From Melaminivora alkalimesophila (GTDB taxonomy: Bacteria > Pseudomonadota > Gammaproteobacteria > Burkholderiales > Burkholderiaceae_C): DNA of 5,996 bases. Where the stretch lies: assembly GCF_000282995.1 (NCBI RefSeq), contig NZ_ALEE01000289.1, forward strand, positions 1 through 5,996. The letters run 5' to 3'. Shown piece after piece: positions 1-5,817 of this stretch; within the stretch, counting starts at the first letter, position 1; each line of letters begins with the position of its first letter. The notes below the pieces were generated by a model that worked only from the letters and a program-made list of their open reading frames with translations, did not search any database and was not told the origin of the DNA. A program made the translations under genes and the position numbers.

Positions 1-436
1 GGCCGGCGCCGCCGCCGCCCAGGCCGAGCGCATCGGCAGCGTGGACACGGCCTTCCAGTGGCTGGGGCGCGACCACGACATCGTCGTCGAGGCCTACGAC
101 GACCCGCTGGTCGCCGGCGTGACCTGCTACGTCTCGCGGGCGCGCAAGGGCGGCATCAAGGGCACGCTCGGGCTGGCGGAAGACCGCGCCGAGGCTTCGA
201 TTGCCTGCCGGCAGGTCGGACCGATCGCCTTCGACAAGCCGCTGCCGCGCCAGCAGCAGGTCTTCAGCGAGCGCATGTCGATCCTCTTCAAGCGCCTGCG
301 CGTGGTGCGCATGGTCGATGCCCAGCGCAACGCGCTGGTCTACCTGACCTACTCCGACAAGCTGATCGACGGCTCGCCGCAGAACAGCCTCTCGGCCGTG
401 CCCGTGCCGCGCGAGACGCCGATCCCGGTGAAGTGA
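1..436 (+). CDS. creA: CreA family protein, 5'-truncated by window edge
   Basis: The reading frame is open from base 2 and ends with TGA at 434-436, giving 144 visible residues; the start codon lies left of the window. The first residues ([13 protein letters not shown]) look like the end of a signal peptide with a plausible signal peptidase I site after AQA, so the mature protein would be periplasmic. The rest matches the CreA family closely: IGSVDTAF, a [21 protein letters not shown] block, then [28 protein letters not shown] and a C-terminal [11 protein letters not shown] segment. Two cysteines (in TCYV and ACRQ) are well placed to form a disulfide. E. coli CreA has about 157 residues, so only the leader's N-terminal part is probably missing. 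The biochemical function of CreA is not established; the name comes from its position beside creBCD in E. coli. No creB/C/D is visible here. Recognition of the family is firm; function is open. Confidence 0.93.
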   Translation, partial: AGAAAAQAERIGSVDTAFQWLGRDHDIVVEAYDDPLVAGVTCYVSRARKGGIKGTLGLAEDRAEASIACRQVGPIAFDKPLPRQQQVFSERMSILFKRLRVVRMVDAQRNALVYLTYSDKLIDGSPQNSLSAVPVPRETPIPVK

Positions 437-442
437 GGGCGC

Positions 443-473
443 GCGGCGCAGCGGCTCAGCCGCGCTGCGCCGC
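443..473. terminator. Hairpin at the creA / dsbA-like convergent junction
   Basis: A 10-base arm at 443-452 (GCGGCGCAGC) pairs perfectly with 464-473 (GCTGCGCCGC). Inside it, GGC (453-455) pairs with GCC (459-461), leaving a TCA loop and a GC bulge at 462-463. The loop triplet is exactly the stop codon of the minus-strand gene. The position between two convergent genes, starting 6 bases after the creA stop, fits a bidirectional transcription terminator. There is no T-run on either side, so it is not a textbook intrinsic terminator; it could instead protect a 3' end or act with Rho. The inverted repeat is seen directly; the role is inferred. Confidence 0.5.
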
Positions 474-1124
474 CACCTGGCGCAGCGCCTGCTCGAAGAC
501 CTCCGCCGGCTGGCCGCCCTGCACCAGGTGCCGGCCCTCGATGACGACCGCCGGCACCGAGCGGATGCCCAGCGCCTGCCAGTGGCGCGCGCGCTCGCGC
601 ACCTGCTCGGCGAACTCGCCGCTCTCCAGCACCTGGCGCGCACGCGCCGCGTCCAGGCCCAGCTCGCCTGCGAGGCGCAGCAGCACCGCCGGCGCGCCCG
701 GGTTCTCGCCGCGGCGGAAGTAGGCTTCGAACAGCGCGCCCTCGAGCGCGTGTTGCTGCCCCGGCGCGCCCTCCTCGCCCAGCCAGTACAGCAGCCGGTG
801 CGCGTCGAAGGTGTTGTAGCTGTGCGTGCGCCGCTCCAGGTCGAACTCCAGCCCGATCGCCCGCGCGCGCTCGGCGATGGCCTGGTGCATCTGGTCGAAC
901 TGCGCGGGCGTGCTGCCGTACTTGCGCGCCAGGTATTCGCGCAGCGGCTCGCCTTCCGGGCCCATGTCCGGGTTCAGCTGGAAAGGCTGGGTGTGCAGCT
1001 CGAGCCCGATCTTGCCGGCCAGCCGCTCGCGCACCAGTTCCAGCGTCCGGAAAGCGATGGCGCACCAGGGGCAGACCAGGTCGGAGACGAAGTCGATGCG
1101 CAGGGTCTTGATAGCGGGATTCAT
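456..1124 (-). CDS. DsbA/FrnE-type thioredoxin-fold oxidoreductase
   Basis: The product is 222 residues. It begins ATG at 1124-1122 with GAGG (complement of 1135-1138) 10 bases upstream. The N-terminus forms a thioredoxin-type beta strand (LRIDFVSDLVCPWC) ending in a CPWC redox motif at residues 18-21. A helical insertion follows at about 60-180, with HSYNTFDAHRLLYW at 101-114 typical of the FrnE/DsbA family. The cis-proline loop is SVPAVVI with Pro191, and VQGGQP (201-206) matches the usual GAQ/GGQ-P near the C-terminus. There is no signal peptide, so it should be cytosolic, unlike true periplasmic DsbA. The expected role is thiol-disulfide exchange or isomerisation; FrnE was named from frenolicin biosynthesis and has been linked to oxidative stress. 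The related HCCA isomerases (glutathione S-transferase kappa fold) usually lack the CxxC pair, which argues against that function. The start overlaps the upstream acyl-CoA ligase stop by 4 bases (ATGA), so the two are probably co-translated. The natural substrate is unknown. Confidence 0.9.
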   Translation of the reverse strand: MNPAIKTLRIDFVSDLVCPWCAIAFRTLELVRERLAGKIGLELHTQPFQLNPDMGPEGEPLREYLARKYGSTPAQFDQMHQAIAERARAIGLEFDLERRTHSYNTFDAHRLLYWLGEEGAPGQQHALEGALFEAYFRRGENPGAPAVLLRLAGELGLDAARARQVLESGEFAEQVRERARHWQALGIRSVPAVVIEGRHLVQGGQPAEVFEQALRQVAAQRG

Positions 1125-2668
1125 GCGTGGGTTTCCTCGGTAGGTGGGCGCTCGGCCCAGGCGCGCAGCGTGGTCTTGAGCACCTTGCCGTAGCTGTTCT
1201 TGGGCAGCGCCGGCACGAAACGGTAGGCCTTGGGCCGCTTGAAGCGCGCGATGTGCGCCAGGCACAGCGCGTCGAGCTCCTCGGGCGCAACGGGCTGCGC
1301 GCCTTTGGCGACGACGAAGGCCAGCACCGATTCGCCCCATTCGGCGTCGGGGCAGCCGATCACCGCCACTTCGGCCACGCGCGGATGCAGCAGCAACACC
1401 TCCTCGACCTCGCGCGGGTAGATGTTGGAGCCGCCGGAGATGATCACGTCCTTGGCGCGGTCGCGCAGCGTGAGAAAACCGTCTTCGTCCAGGCTGCCGA
1501 TGTCGCCCGTGTGCAGCCAGCCGCCGCGCAGCGTGCGGCTGCTCGCCTCCTCGTCGGCCCAGTAGCCCGCCATCACCGGCTCGCCGCGCACCACCACCTC
1601 GCCCATCTCTCCGGCGGGCAGCGCCCGGCCCTCCTCGTCCACCACGCGCACCTCGACGCAGGAGTGCGCCACGCCGACCGAGGCGATGCGCTCGGCCCAG
1701 CGCGGATGGGCGGTGTCGGCGATGTGCGCGCGCGGCAGCGCCGTGATGGTCATGGGGCACTCGCCCTGGCCGTAGATCTGCACGAATTTCTGGCCCATCA
1801 CGGCCAGCGCCCGGCGCAGGTCCTCCACGTACATCGGCCCGCCGCCGTAGACGATGGTCTTGAAGCCCTCGCAGGCCGCCCCCGTGGCCTCCAGGTGCGC
1901 CACCAGGCGCTGCACCATGGTCGGCGCGGCGAACAGCGACAGCCGCCCGACGGCGGACGCCAACTCCGCCAGCTCGGCGGCATCGAAGCCGCCCGACTCG
2001 GGCACCACGTGGCGCGCGCCGCGCAGCATGTGGGCGTAGTGGTACAGGCCCGCGCCGTGCGACAGCGGCGCGGCGTAGACCATGGCGTCGCGCGCGTCCA
2101 CCCCGTCGACGTCGGCGAAGTAAGCCAGCGTCATGGCCAGCAGGTTGCGGTGCGTCTGCATCACGCCCTTGGGGCGCCCGGTGGTGCCGGAGGTGTAGAA
2201 CAGCCAGGCGATGTCCTCGGGTGCGCGCTCGGTCAGGGCCAGGGGCGCGCCGCGCGCCGCGCGCTCCCAGTCGGGGCCACCGAGCGCCAGCAGCCGGACG
2301 CCGCTCCCGTTGCCCGCGGCCCGGGCCACTGCCTCCAGCGCCCCGGGGGCGCAGAGCGCGACGCGCGCCCCGCTGTGCGCCAGCACGTAGGCCAGTTCGC
2401 GCTCGTGCAGCTTGTGGTTGACCGGCACGCACACGCCGCCCGCCCAGTGGATGGCCTGCAGTGCCTCCAGGTACTGCGGGCAATTGGCGGCCCAGAGCGC
2501 GACGCGCTCGCCGGGCGCCACGCCGCAGGCCGTGCGCAGGTGGCCGGCCAGGGCCGCCACGCGCGCGCCCAGGGTGCCGTAGCTGTGCAGCACGCGCGCG
2601 CCGTGCAGCAGCGCCGGGCGGTCGGCATGGACGCGGGCACTGCGGGCGAGAAGGTGGGCAAGGTTCAT
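1121..2668 (-). CDS. AMP-forming acyl-CoA synthetase (class I adenylate-forming ligase)
   Basis: This 515-residue protein has the usual length for a fatty-acid or aromatic-acid CoA ligase. Such enzymes activate a carboxylic acid with ATP to an acyl-adenylate and transfer it to CoA. Motifs occur in the right order: the phosphate-binding loop YTSGTTGRPKG at 158-168, the acyl-site loop YGGGPM at 274-279, the A5 motif YGQGE at 299-303, GWLHTGD at 383-389, RDRAKDVIISGG at 402-413, the hinge-proximal NIYPREVEE at 415-423, and the C-terminal PKNSYGK with catalytic Lys495. All key residues for both half-reactions appear present. The A5 motif has Gly where most relatives have Thr (YGxTE). No signal peptide or membrane segment is evident. 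The ATG at 2668 gives a normal N-terminus (MNLAHLLARSARVHADRPAL), but I see no Shine-Dalgarno in front of it. It is the first gene of a two-gene unit with the FrnE-like protein. Substrate (medium/long-chain fatty acid, aromatic or other) cannot be told from sequence alone. Confidence 0.93.
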   Translation of the reverse strand: MNLAHLLARSARVHADRPALLHGARVLHSYGTLGARVAALAGHLRTACGVAPGERVALWAANCPQYLEALQAIHWAGGVCVPVNHKLHERELAYVLAHSGARVALCAPGALEAVARAAGNGSGVRLLALGGPDWERAARGAPLALTERAPEDIAWLFYTSGTTGRPKGVMQTHRNLLAMTLAYFADVDGVDARDAMVYAAPLSHGAGLYHYAHMLRGARHVVPESGGFDAAELAELASAVGRLSLFAAPTMVQRLVAHLEATGAACEGFKTIVYGGGPMYVEDLRRALAVMGQKFVQIYGQGECPMTITALPRAHIADTAHPRWAERIASVGVAHSCVEVRVVDEEGRALPAGEMGEVVVRGEPVMAGYWADEEASSRTLRGGWLHTGDIGSLDEDGFLTLRDRAKDVIISGGSNIYPREVEEVLLLHPRVAEVAVIGCPDAEWGESVLAFVVAKGAQPVAPEELDALCLAHIARFKRPKAYRFVPALPKNSYGKVLKTTLRAWAERPPTEETHA

Positions 2669-2782
2669 GTCGGGGCAGCGGCAAGGGGTGGAGACGGGCG
2701 CGGCGCGGGCTCTCGGGCCATCGTCCTACAGCGCGGGTCGGCAAGGACTGGCCACAATGGAAGCATTCATCCAACCCGAACC
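2669..2782. promoter_or_regulatory. Divergent intergenic region, promoters expected
   Basis: These 114 bases separate the acyl-CoA ligase (leftward) from the small response regulator (rightward), so each must be started from here or from within the neighbouring gene. The right half (about 2741-2782) is less GC-rich than its surroundings. CACAAT at 2753-2758 could serve as a weak rightward -10, but no reasonable -35 lies 16-18 bases before it. No strong -35/-10 pair, operator palindrome or riboswitch-like fold is visible. Promoter assignment rests on layout, not on a motif. Confidence 0.35.
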
Positions 2783-3172
2783 ATGGAGAGCATTCCCTTG
2801 CGCATCCTTTACGTTGAAGACAGCCACGAACTGCGCGACACCATCGCCATGCTGATGGAAGGTCCCGGGCGCCGCATCGTGGCCTGCGCCAGCGCCGAGG
2901 AAGCCCTGAGGCATTGCGCCGACGAGGGCGGCTTCGACCTGGTGGTCACGGACATAAGCCTGCCCGGGATGTCCGGCACGCAGCTGTGCCAGGCGTTGCT
3001 GGAGCGCGACCCGCAGCAGCGCATCGTCCTGTGCTCCGGCTATCCGATCGGGGCGGAGTTGCGCCAGGCCGGCCCGCACATCCACGTCCTGCCCAAGCCC
3101 TTCGACATCGACGCGCTGGAAGGGTTGCTGGACAGCATCCAGGCCGAGCTGCAGGGCGCAGGCGTCGGCTGA
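2783..3172 (+). CDS. Single-domain response regulator (stand-alone receiver)
   Basis: The product is 129 residues and consists only of a CheY-like receiver domain with no DNA-binding or enzymatic output domain. All five conserved receiver positions are present (numbered from the ATG): acidic pair Glu12-Asp13 in LYVEDS, phospho-acceptor Asp57 in VVTDISLPGMSG, Ser85 in IVLCSGY at the Thr/Ser switch position, and Lys105 followed by Pro106 in LPKPFD. It should therefore be phosphorylated by a histidine kinase and act through protein contacts or as a phosphate sink. The end faces the receiver-histidine kinase gene 38 bases away, and the leftward operon also encodes CheR, CheB and a hybrid kinase, so one of those kinases is the likely partner (inference from proximity). 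The ATG at 2783 has no ribosome binding site; an in-frame TTG at 2798 does, and would give a 124-residue protein starting (M)RILYVED, which is more typical of the family. Confidence 0.92.
   Translation: MESIPLRILYVEDSHELRDTIAMLMEGPGRRIVACASAEEALRHCADEGGFDLVVTDISLPGMSGTQLCQALLERDPQQRIVLCSGYPIGAELRQAGPHIHVLPKPFDIDALEGLLDSIQAELQGAGVG
2785..2790 (+). promoter_or_regulatory. Possible Shine-Dalgarno for an alternative TTG start of the response regulator
   Basis: GGAGAG at 2785-2790 sits 7 bases before an in-frame TTG at 2798-2800, which is ideal spacing. The first base of the SD is part of the ATG at 2783, and that ATG itself has no purine-rich sequence upstream. Either the TTG is the true start, or translation begins at the ATG without an SD. 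Confidence 0.45.
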
Positions 3173-3178
3173 CGCTGA

Positions 3179-3205
3179 CGCGGCCCGCGCGCGTGGCGCG
3201 CCGCG
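3179..3205. terminator. GC-rich hairpin between convergent response regulator and kinase genes
   Basis: Inside the 38-base gap, GCGCGC at 3187-3192 pairs with GCGCGC at 3196-3201 around a 3-base loop (GTG). CGCG at 3179-3182 can extend the stem with 3202-3205, leaving four bases bulged on the left side. It lies at the meeting point of two convergent transcription units, where a bidirectional terminator is expected. It has no T-run, and short GC palindromes are common at this base composition, so the call is tentative. Confidence 0.35.
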
Positions 3206-3210
3206 GTGCC

Positions 3211-4392
3211 TCATTCCCCGGCCGCCCGGGTTGCGCTGCTGCGCGGCAGCCAGACCGTGAACACGGTGCGTCCGTCGGCCGAGTGGACCTCGATGCGGCC
3301 GCCGTGCGCCTGCACGATCTGGTGCACGATGAACAGGCCCAATCCCAGGCCCTTTTGCTCCCCGAGCGTGCTGCTGCGGCCGCGGAAGGGCTCGAACAGC
3401 CGCGGCAGCAGCGCGGGCGGGATCTGCCCGCCATTGGACACCCGCAGCACCACCGCATCGGCCGCCGTGCCGTCGAGCTCCAGCTCCACCGGCTGGTCGG
3501 CGCTGCCGTGGTGCATGGCGTTGCCCAGCAGGTTGGCCAGCACCTGTCCCAGGCGCGCCTCGTCCCAGGCGCCGCGCAGGTCGCCCGCGCACTGCAGGCG
3601 CAACTCGCGCTGCGGATGGGCCGCCCGCACCTCCTGCAGCACGCGCTCGACCTGCTGGCGCAGGTCCATCGGCGCCGCCAGCATGACCAGCCCGCCGCTT
3701 TGGCGCGCGCGCGTCACGTCCAGCAGGTCTTCGATCATCGACAGCATGCGCCGCCCCGCCTGCTCGGAGCGGGCCGCCAGCTCGCGCACGCGCCCCGGCT
3801 CCAGCGGGCGCTGCAGCATCGCCGCACCCGCCAGGATGGCCGACAGCGGCGAGCGCAGGTCGTGCCCCAGCACGGCCATGAACATCTCGTTGATGTAGAG
3901 CTCCTCGGTGCGCCGCTGCAGCTCGGCAGCGAGCGCCCGCTTCTGGCGCTGCAGGTCGAAGAACACGCGTGCCTTGTTGATGAGCATGTGCGGGTCGATG
4001 GGCTTGTAGAGAAAGTCCACCGCCCCGGCCTCGTAGCCCTTGAACTGGCGGCGCTGGTCCTGCGCGCCGGCGGCCATGAAGATCAGCGGGATGTGGCGCG
4101 TGCGCTCCGAGCCGCGGATCAGCTCGGCCAGCTCGAAACCGTTCATGTCGGGCATCTGCACGTCCAGCAGCGCCAGCGCCACGTCCTCGTGCTGCAGCAG
4201 CAGCTCCAGCGCCGCCGGGCCGGAGTCGGCCTTCAGGATGTCCACCTCCTCGCCCTGCAGCAGCGCCTCCAGCGCCACCAGGTTTTCCGCGACGTCGTCC
4301 ACCAGCAGGCACTTGACGCGCGAGCAGGCGCCGGCCGACGCGGCGTGCGGGCCCGCGGGCGATGGCGTCGGCGGCTGCGGCGCAAAGATCAC
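3211..4392 (-). CDS. Receiver-histidine kinase protein (REC-HisKA-HATPase_c)
   Basis: The product is 393 residues. The start is GTG at 4392-4390, preceded by GGGAGG (complement of 4398-4403) 5 bases away, and it overlaps the cheB stop as GTGA. A Pro/Ala-rich leader of about 25 residues is followed by a receiver domain (about 27-145) with Asp32-Asp33, phospho-acceptor Asp77 in LLDVQMPDMNG and Lys130 in FLYKPID. A helical linker (about 147-175, LQRQKRALAAELQRRTEEL) leads into a HisKA domain with His177 in GHDLRSPL, then HATPase_c with N-box NLLGNAMHHG (287-296), a G1-like motif VSNGGQIPP (318-326), LFEPFRG (332-338) and G2 box GLGLGLFIV (348-356). No transmembrane segment is evident, so it is a soluble kinase controlled by its own receiver, probably phosphorylated by the upstream hybrid kinase (inference). 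Oddities: the Thr/Ser switch position is Ala107 (IFMAAG), and the G1 motif has Asn for the usual Asp and appears one residue short. It is the last gene of the operon. Confidence 0.93.
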   Translation of the reverse strand: MIFAPQPPTPSPAGPHAASAGACSRVKCLLVDDVAENLVALEALLQGEEVDILKADSGPAALELLLQHEDVALALLDVQMPDMNGFELAELIRGSERTRHIPLIFMAAGAQDQRRQFKGYEAGAVDFLYKPIDPHMLINKARVFFDLQRQKRALAAELQRRTEELYINEMFMAVLGHDLRSPLSAILAGAAMLQRPLEPGRVRELAARSEQAGRRMLSMIEDLLDVTRARQSGGLVMLAAPMDLRQQVERVLQEVRAAHPQRELRLQCAGDLRGAWDEARLGQVLANLLGNAMHHGSADQPVELELDGTAADAVVLRVSNGGQIPPALLPRLFEPFRGRSSTLGEQKGLGLGLFIVHQIVQAHGGRIEVHSADGRTVFTVWLPRSSATRAAGE

Positions 4393-4964
4393 GGCGTCCT
4401 CCCTGGATGCAACTGGTTGAGCAAGGGCGCCAGCGCCTCGGGCGCCAGCAGGTGGTTGGGTTGCAGGAGCCTCAGCGCCGCCTCCGGCATGGCCGGCGCG
4501 CGCGCGCTCTCGGGCGACTGCACGATGGTCCTGCCCCCGGCGCGCTGGACGGCCACCAGCCCCTGCGCTCCGTCGGCATTCGCCCCCGACAGCAGCACTG
4601 CCGTGAGGCCCGCGCCATAGACGTCGGCCGCGGATTCGAACAGCACATCGATCGAGGGCCGGGAAAAATGCACCGGCGGTGCGATGGACAGGGCCAGTGT
4701 CGGCCCGGTGTCCACCAGCACATGGTAGTCGGGCGGCGCGAAATAGATCGTACCAGCCTCGAGCGGCTCCTTGTCCTGGGCCTCGCACACCGCCAGCCGG
4801 CAGCGGCGCACGAAGATATCGCACAGCAGGCTGGGCTGCTCGCGCGGCAGGTGCAGCACCACGATGACCGGCGCGCCCAGCGCAGGGGCCAGCGCCGGCA
4901 GCGCTTGGCCCAGCACCTCGATGCTCCCGGCCGAGCCGCCGATGGCGATGGCGCGGCCGCTCAT
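4389..4964 (-). CDS. cheB: CheB-type protein-glutamate methylesterase, no receiver domain
   Basis: The 191-residue product is a free catalytic domain; classical CheB has about 350 residues because of an N-terminal receiver, which is absent here. CheB hydrolyses methyl-glutamates (and deamidates glutamines) in chemoreceptors using a Ser-His-Asp triad. The expected residues are present: Ser11 in AIGGSAGS (compare GASTGG), His38 in VLHLP, and Asp131 in LLSGANADGAQGL (compare TGMGxDGA). The conserved core TIYFAPPDYHVLV is at 72-84 and FSRPSIDVLFESAA at 100-113. Start is ATG at 4964-4962, with AAGG 7 bases upstream, overlapping the cheR stop by ATGA; the stop overlaps the kinase start as GTGA. With no receiver of its own, its activity would have to be set by another protein, possibly one of the neighbouring receivers, or be constitutive (inference). 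Members of this group occur in operons with hybrid kinases outside classical chemotaxis loci, so the substrate may not be a chemoreceptor. Confidence 0.92.
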   Translation of the reverse strand: MSGRAIAIGGSAGSIEVLGQALPALAPALGAPVIVVLHLPREQPSLLCDIFVRRCRLAVCEAQDKEPLEAGTIYFAPPDYHVLVDTGPTLALSIAPPVHFSRPSIDVLFESAADVYGAGLTAVLLSGANADGAQGLVAVQRAGGRTIVQSPESARAPAMPEAALRLLQPNHLLAPEALAPLLNQLHPGRTP

Positions 4965-5794
4965 GTCCCGGCCTTCTTCTGGTAGATGCGCTCGCGCGCG
5001 GCGAACTCCTCGAACTGCCCGCCGTGCGCGGAAAAGCGCAGCGATTCCTTGCTGCCCAGCCCGAGGAAGCCGCGCCGGCACAGCGATTCGTGGAACAGGC
5101 CGATGGCCCGGTCCTGCAGCGGGCGCTCGAAATAGATCAGCACGTTGCGGCAGGAGATCAGCTGCATCTCGGCAAAGACGCTGTCGGTCGCCAGGCTGTG
5201 GTCGGAGAACACGATGTGGCGGCGCAGGCTCTTGTCGAACACCACCCGGCCATAGGCGGCGCTGTAGTGCTCGGACAGCGAGCTGCGCCCGCCCGAGCGC
5301 GCGTGGTTCTCGCTGAAGCCGGGCACACGCTCGATCTCGTACACGCCCGCCTCGGCCTTGTGCAGCGCCGCCGCGTTGATGTCGGTCGCATAGATCAGCG
5401 AACGCTCCAGCAGCCCCTCCTCGCGCAGCAGGATGGCCATGGACCAGACTTCCTCGCCGGCGCTGCAGCCGGCGATCCAGATCTTCAGCGACGGGTAGGT
5501 GCGCAGGATCGGCACCACCTTCTCGCGCAGCGCGCGGAAGTACTCCGGGTCGCGGAACATGTCGCTGACCTGCACCGTCAGGTACTGCAGCAGCTGCGGG
5601 AACACCGCCGGGTCGTGCAGCACCAGGTGCTGCAGCTGCGACAGGCTGCTGCAGCCAAAGTGCGTGAGGGCGGTCTGCAGGCGCCGGCGCAGCGAGGCCT
5701 GGGCATAGCCCCGGAAATCGTAGTGGTAACGGCGGTAGATGGCCTCCACCAGCAGTTGCTGCTCGATCTCGGCGGTCCGGCGGGCTTGTGGCAC
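4961..5794 (-). CDS. cheR: CheR-type S-adenosylmethionine-dependent protein-glutamate methyltransferase
   Basis: The 277-residue product has the usual length of a complete CheR. An N-terminal helical domain (about 10-85, with the conserved VSDMFRDPEYF at 76-86, compare TxFFRxxxxF) precedes a Rossmann-type methyltransferase domain. SAM-binding motif I is AGCSAGEEVWS at 108-118 (classical ACSTGEEPYS), the acidic-loop motif is YATDIN at 135-140, and the catalytic-region signature is LISCRNVLIYF at 212-222. CheR methylates receptor glutamates, opposing CheB, which is encoded immediately downstream with an ATGA overlap. No C-terminal tetratricopeptide or PAS extension is present. The start chosen is GTG at 5794-5792, with GGAGG (complement of 5803-5807) 8 bases upstream. 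An ATG at 5801-5799 is out of frame and cannot start this protein. The gap to the upstream hybrid kinase stop is only 23 bases, indicating one operon. The target protein is unknown since no chemoreceptor is in view. Confidence 0.93.
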   Translation of the reverse strand: MPQARRTAEIEQQLLVEAIYRRYHYDFRGYAQASLRRRLQTALTHFGCSSLSQLQHLVLHDPAVFPQLLQYLTVQVSDMFRDPEYFRALREKVVPILRTYPSLKIWIAGCSAGEEVWSMAILLREEGLLERSLIYATDINAAALHKAEAGVYEIERVPGFSENHARSGGRSSLSEHYSAAYGRVVFDKSLRRHIVFSDHSLATDSVFAEMQLISCRNVLIYFERPLQDRAIGLFHESLCRRGFLGLGSKESLRFSAHGGQFEEFAARERIYQKKAGT

Positions 5795-5802
5795 GGCTCA
5801 TT

Positions 5803-5807
5803 CCTCC
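5803..5807 (-). promoter_or_regulatory. Ribosome binding site deciding the cheR GTG start
   Basis: The complement of 5803-5807 reads GGAGG, 8 bases before the GTG at 5794. An ATG immediately next to it (5801-5799) is too close to the SD and out of frame with CheR, so this site supports the GTG start. Confidence 0.7.
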
Positions 5808-5817
5808 GGGCGGCGGC

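Noticed and set aside
1..20. GCC-rich short repeat at the left edge
   Set aside because: It encodes an alanine run at the end of the CreA signal peptide; no repeat function is indicated.
1125..2774. Minus-strand open frame joining upstream sequence to the FrnE-like protein as one 772-residue product
   Set aside because: The part before residue MNPAIK is an out-of-frame reading of the acyl-CoA ligase, Arg/Ala/Gly-rich and featureless. The ATG at 1124 with GAGG upstream gives a normal family-length protein.
1127..2782. Long plus-strand open frame (over 550 codons) running into the response regulator
   Set aside because: It lies antisense to the acyl-CoA ligase, whose motifs are unmistakable. 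Its own translation is His/Arg/Ala/Gln-rich with no recognisable domain. Only the part from 2783 or 2798 onward is a real gene.
2726..4312. Minus-strand open frame of 528 codons
   Set aside because: It is a shifted frame of the receiver-kinase that continues antisense through the response regulator. No motif supports it.
2914..4620. Plus-strand open frame of 568 codons across the kinase region
   Set aside because: It overlaps the response regulator in another frame and is antisense to the receiver-kinase and cheB. The composition is that of an antisense shadow in GC-rich DNA.
4393..4824. N-terminal extension of the receiver-kinase frame upstream of GTG 4392
   Set aside because: The extension is fully inside cheB in another frame and has no domain-like sequence. 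The GTG with its well-spaced SD and the GTGA overlap mark the real start.
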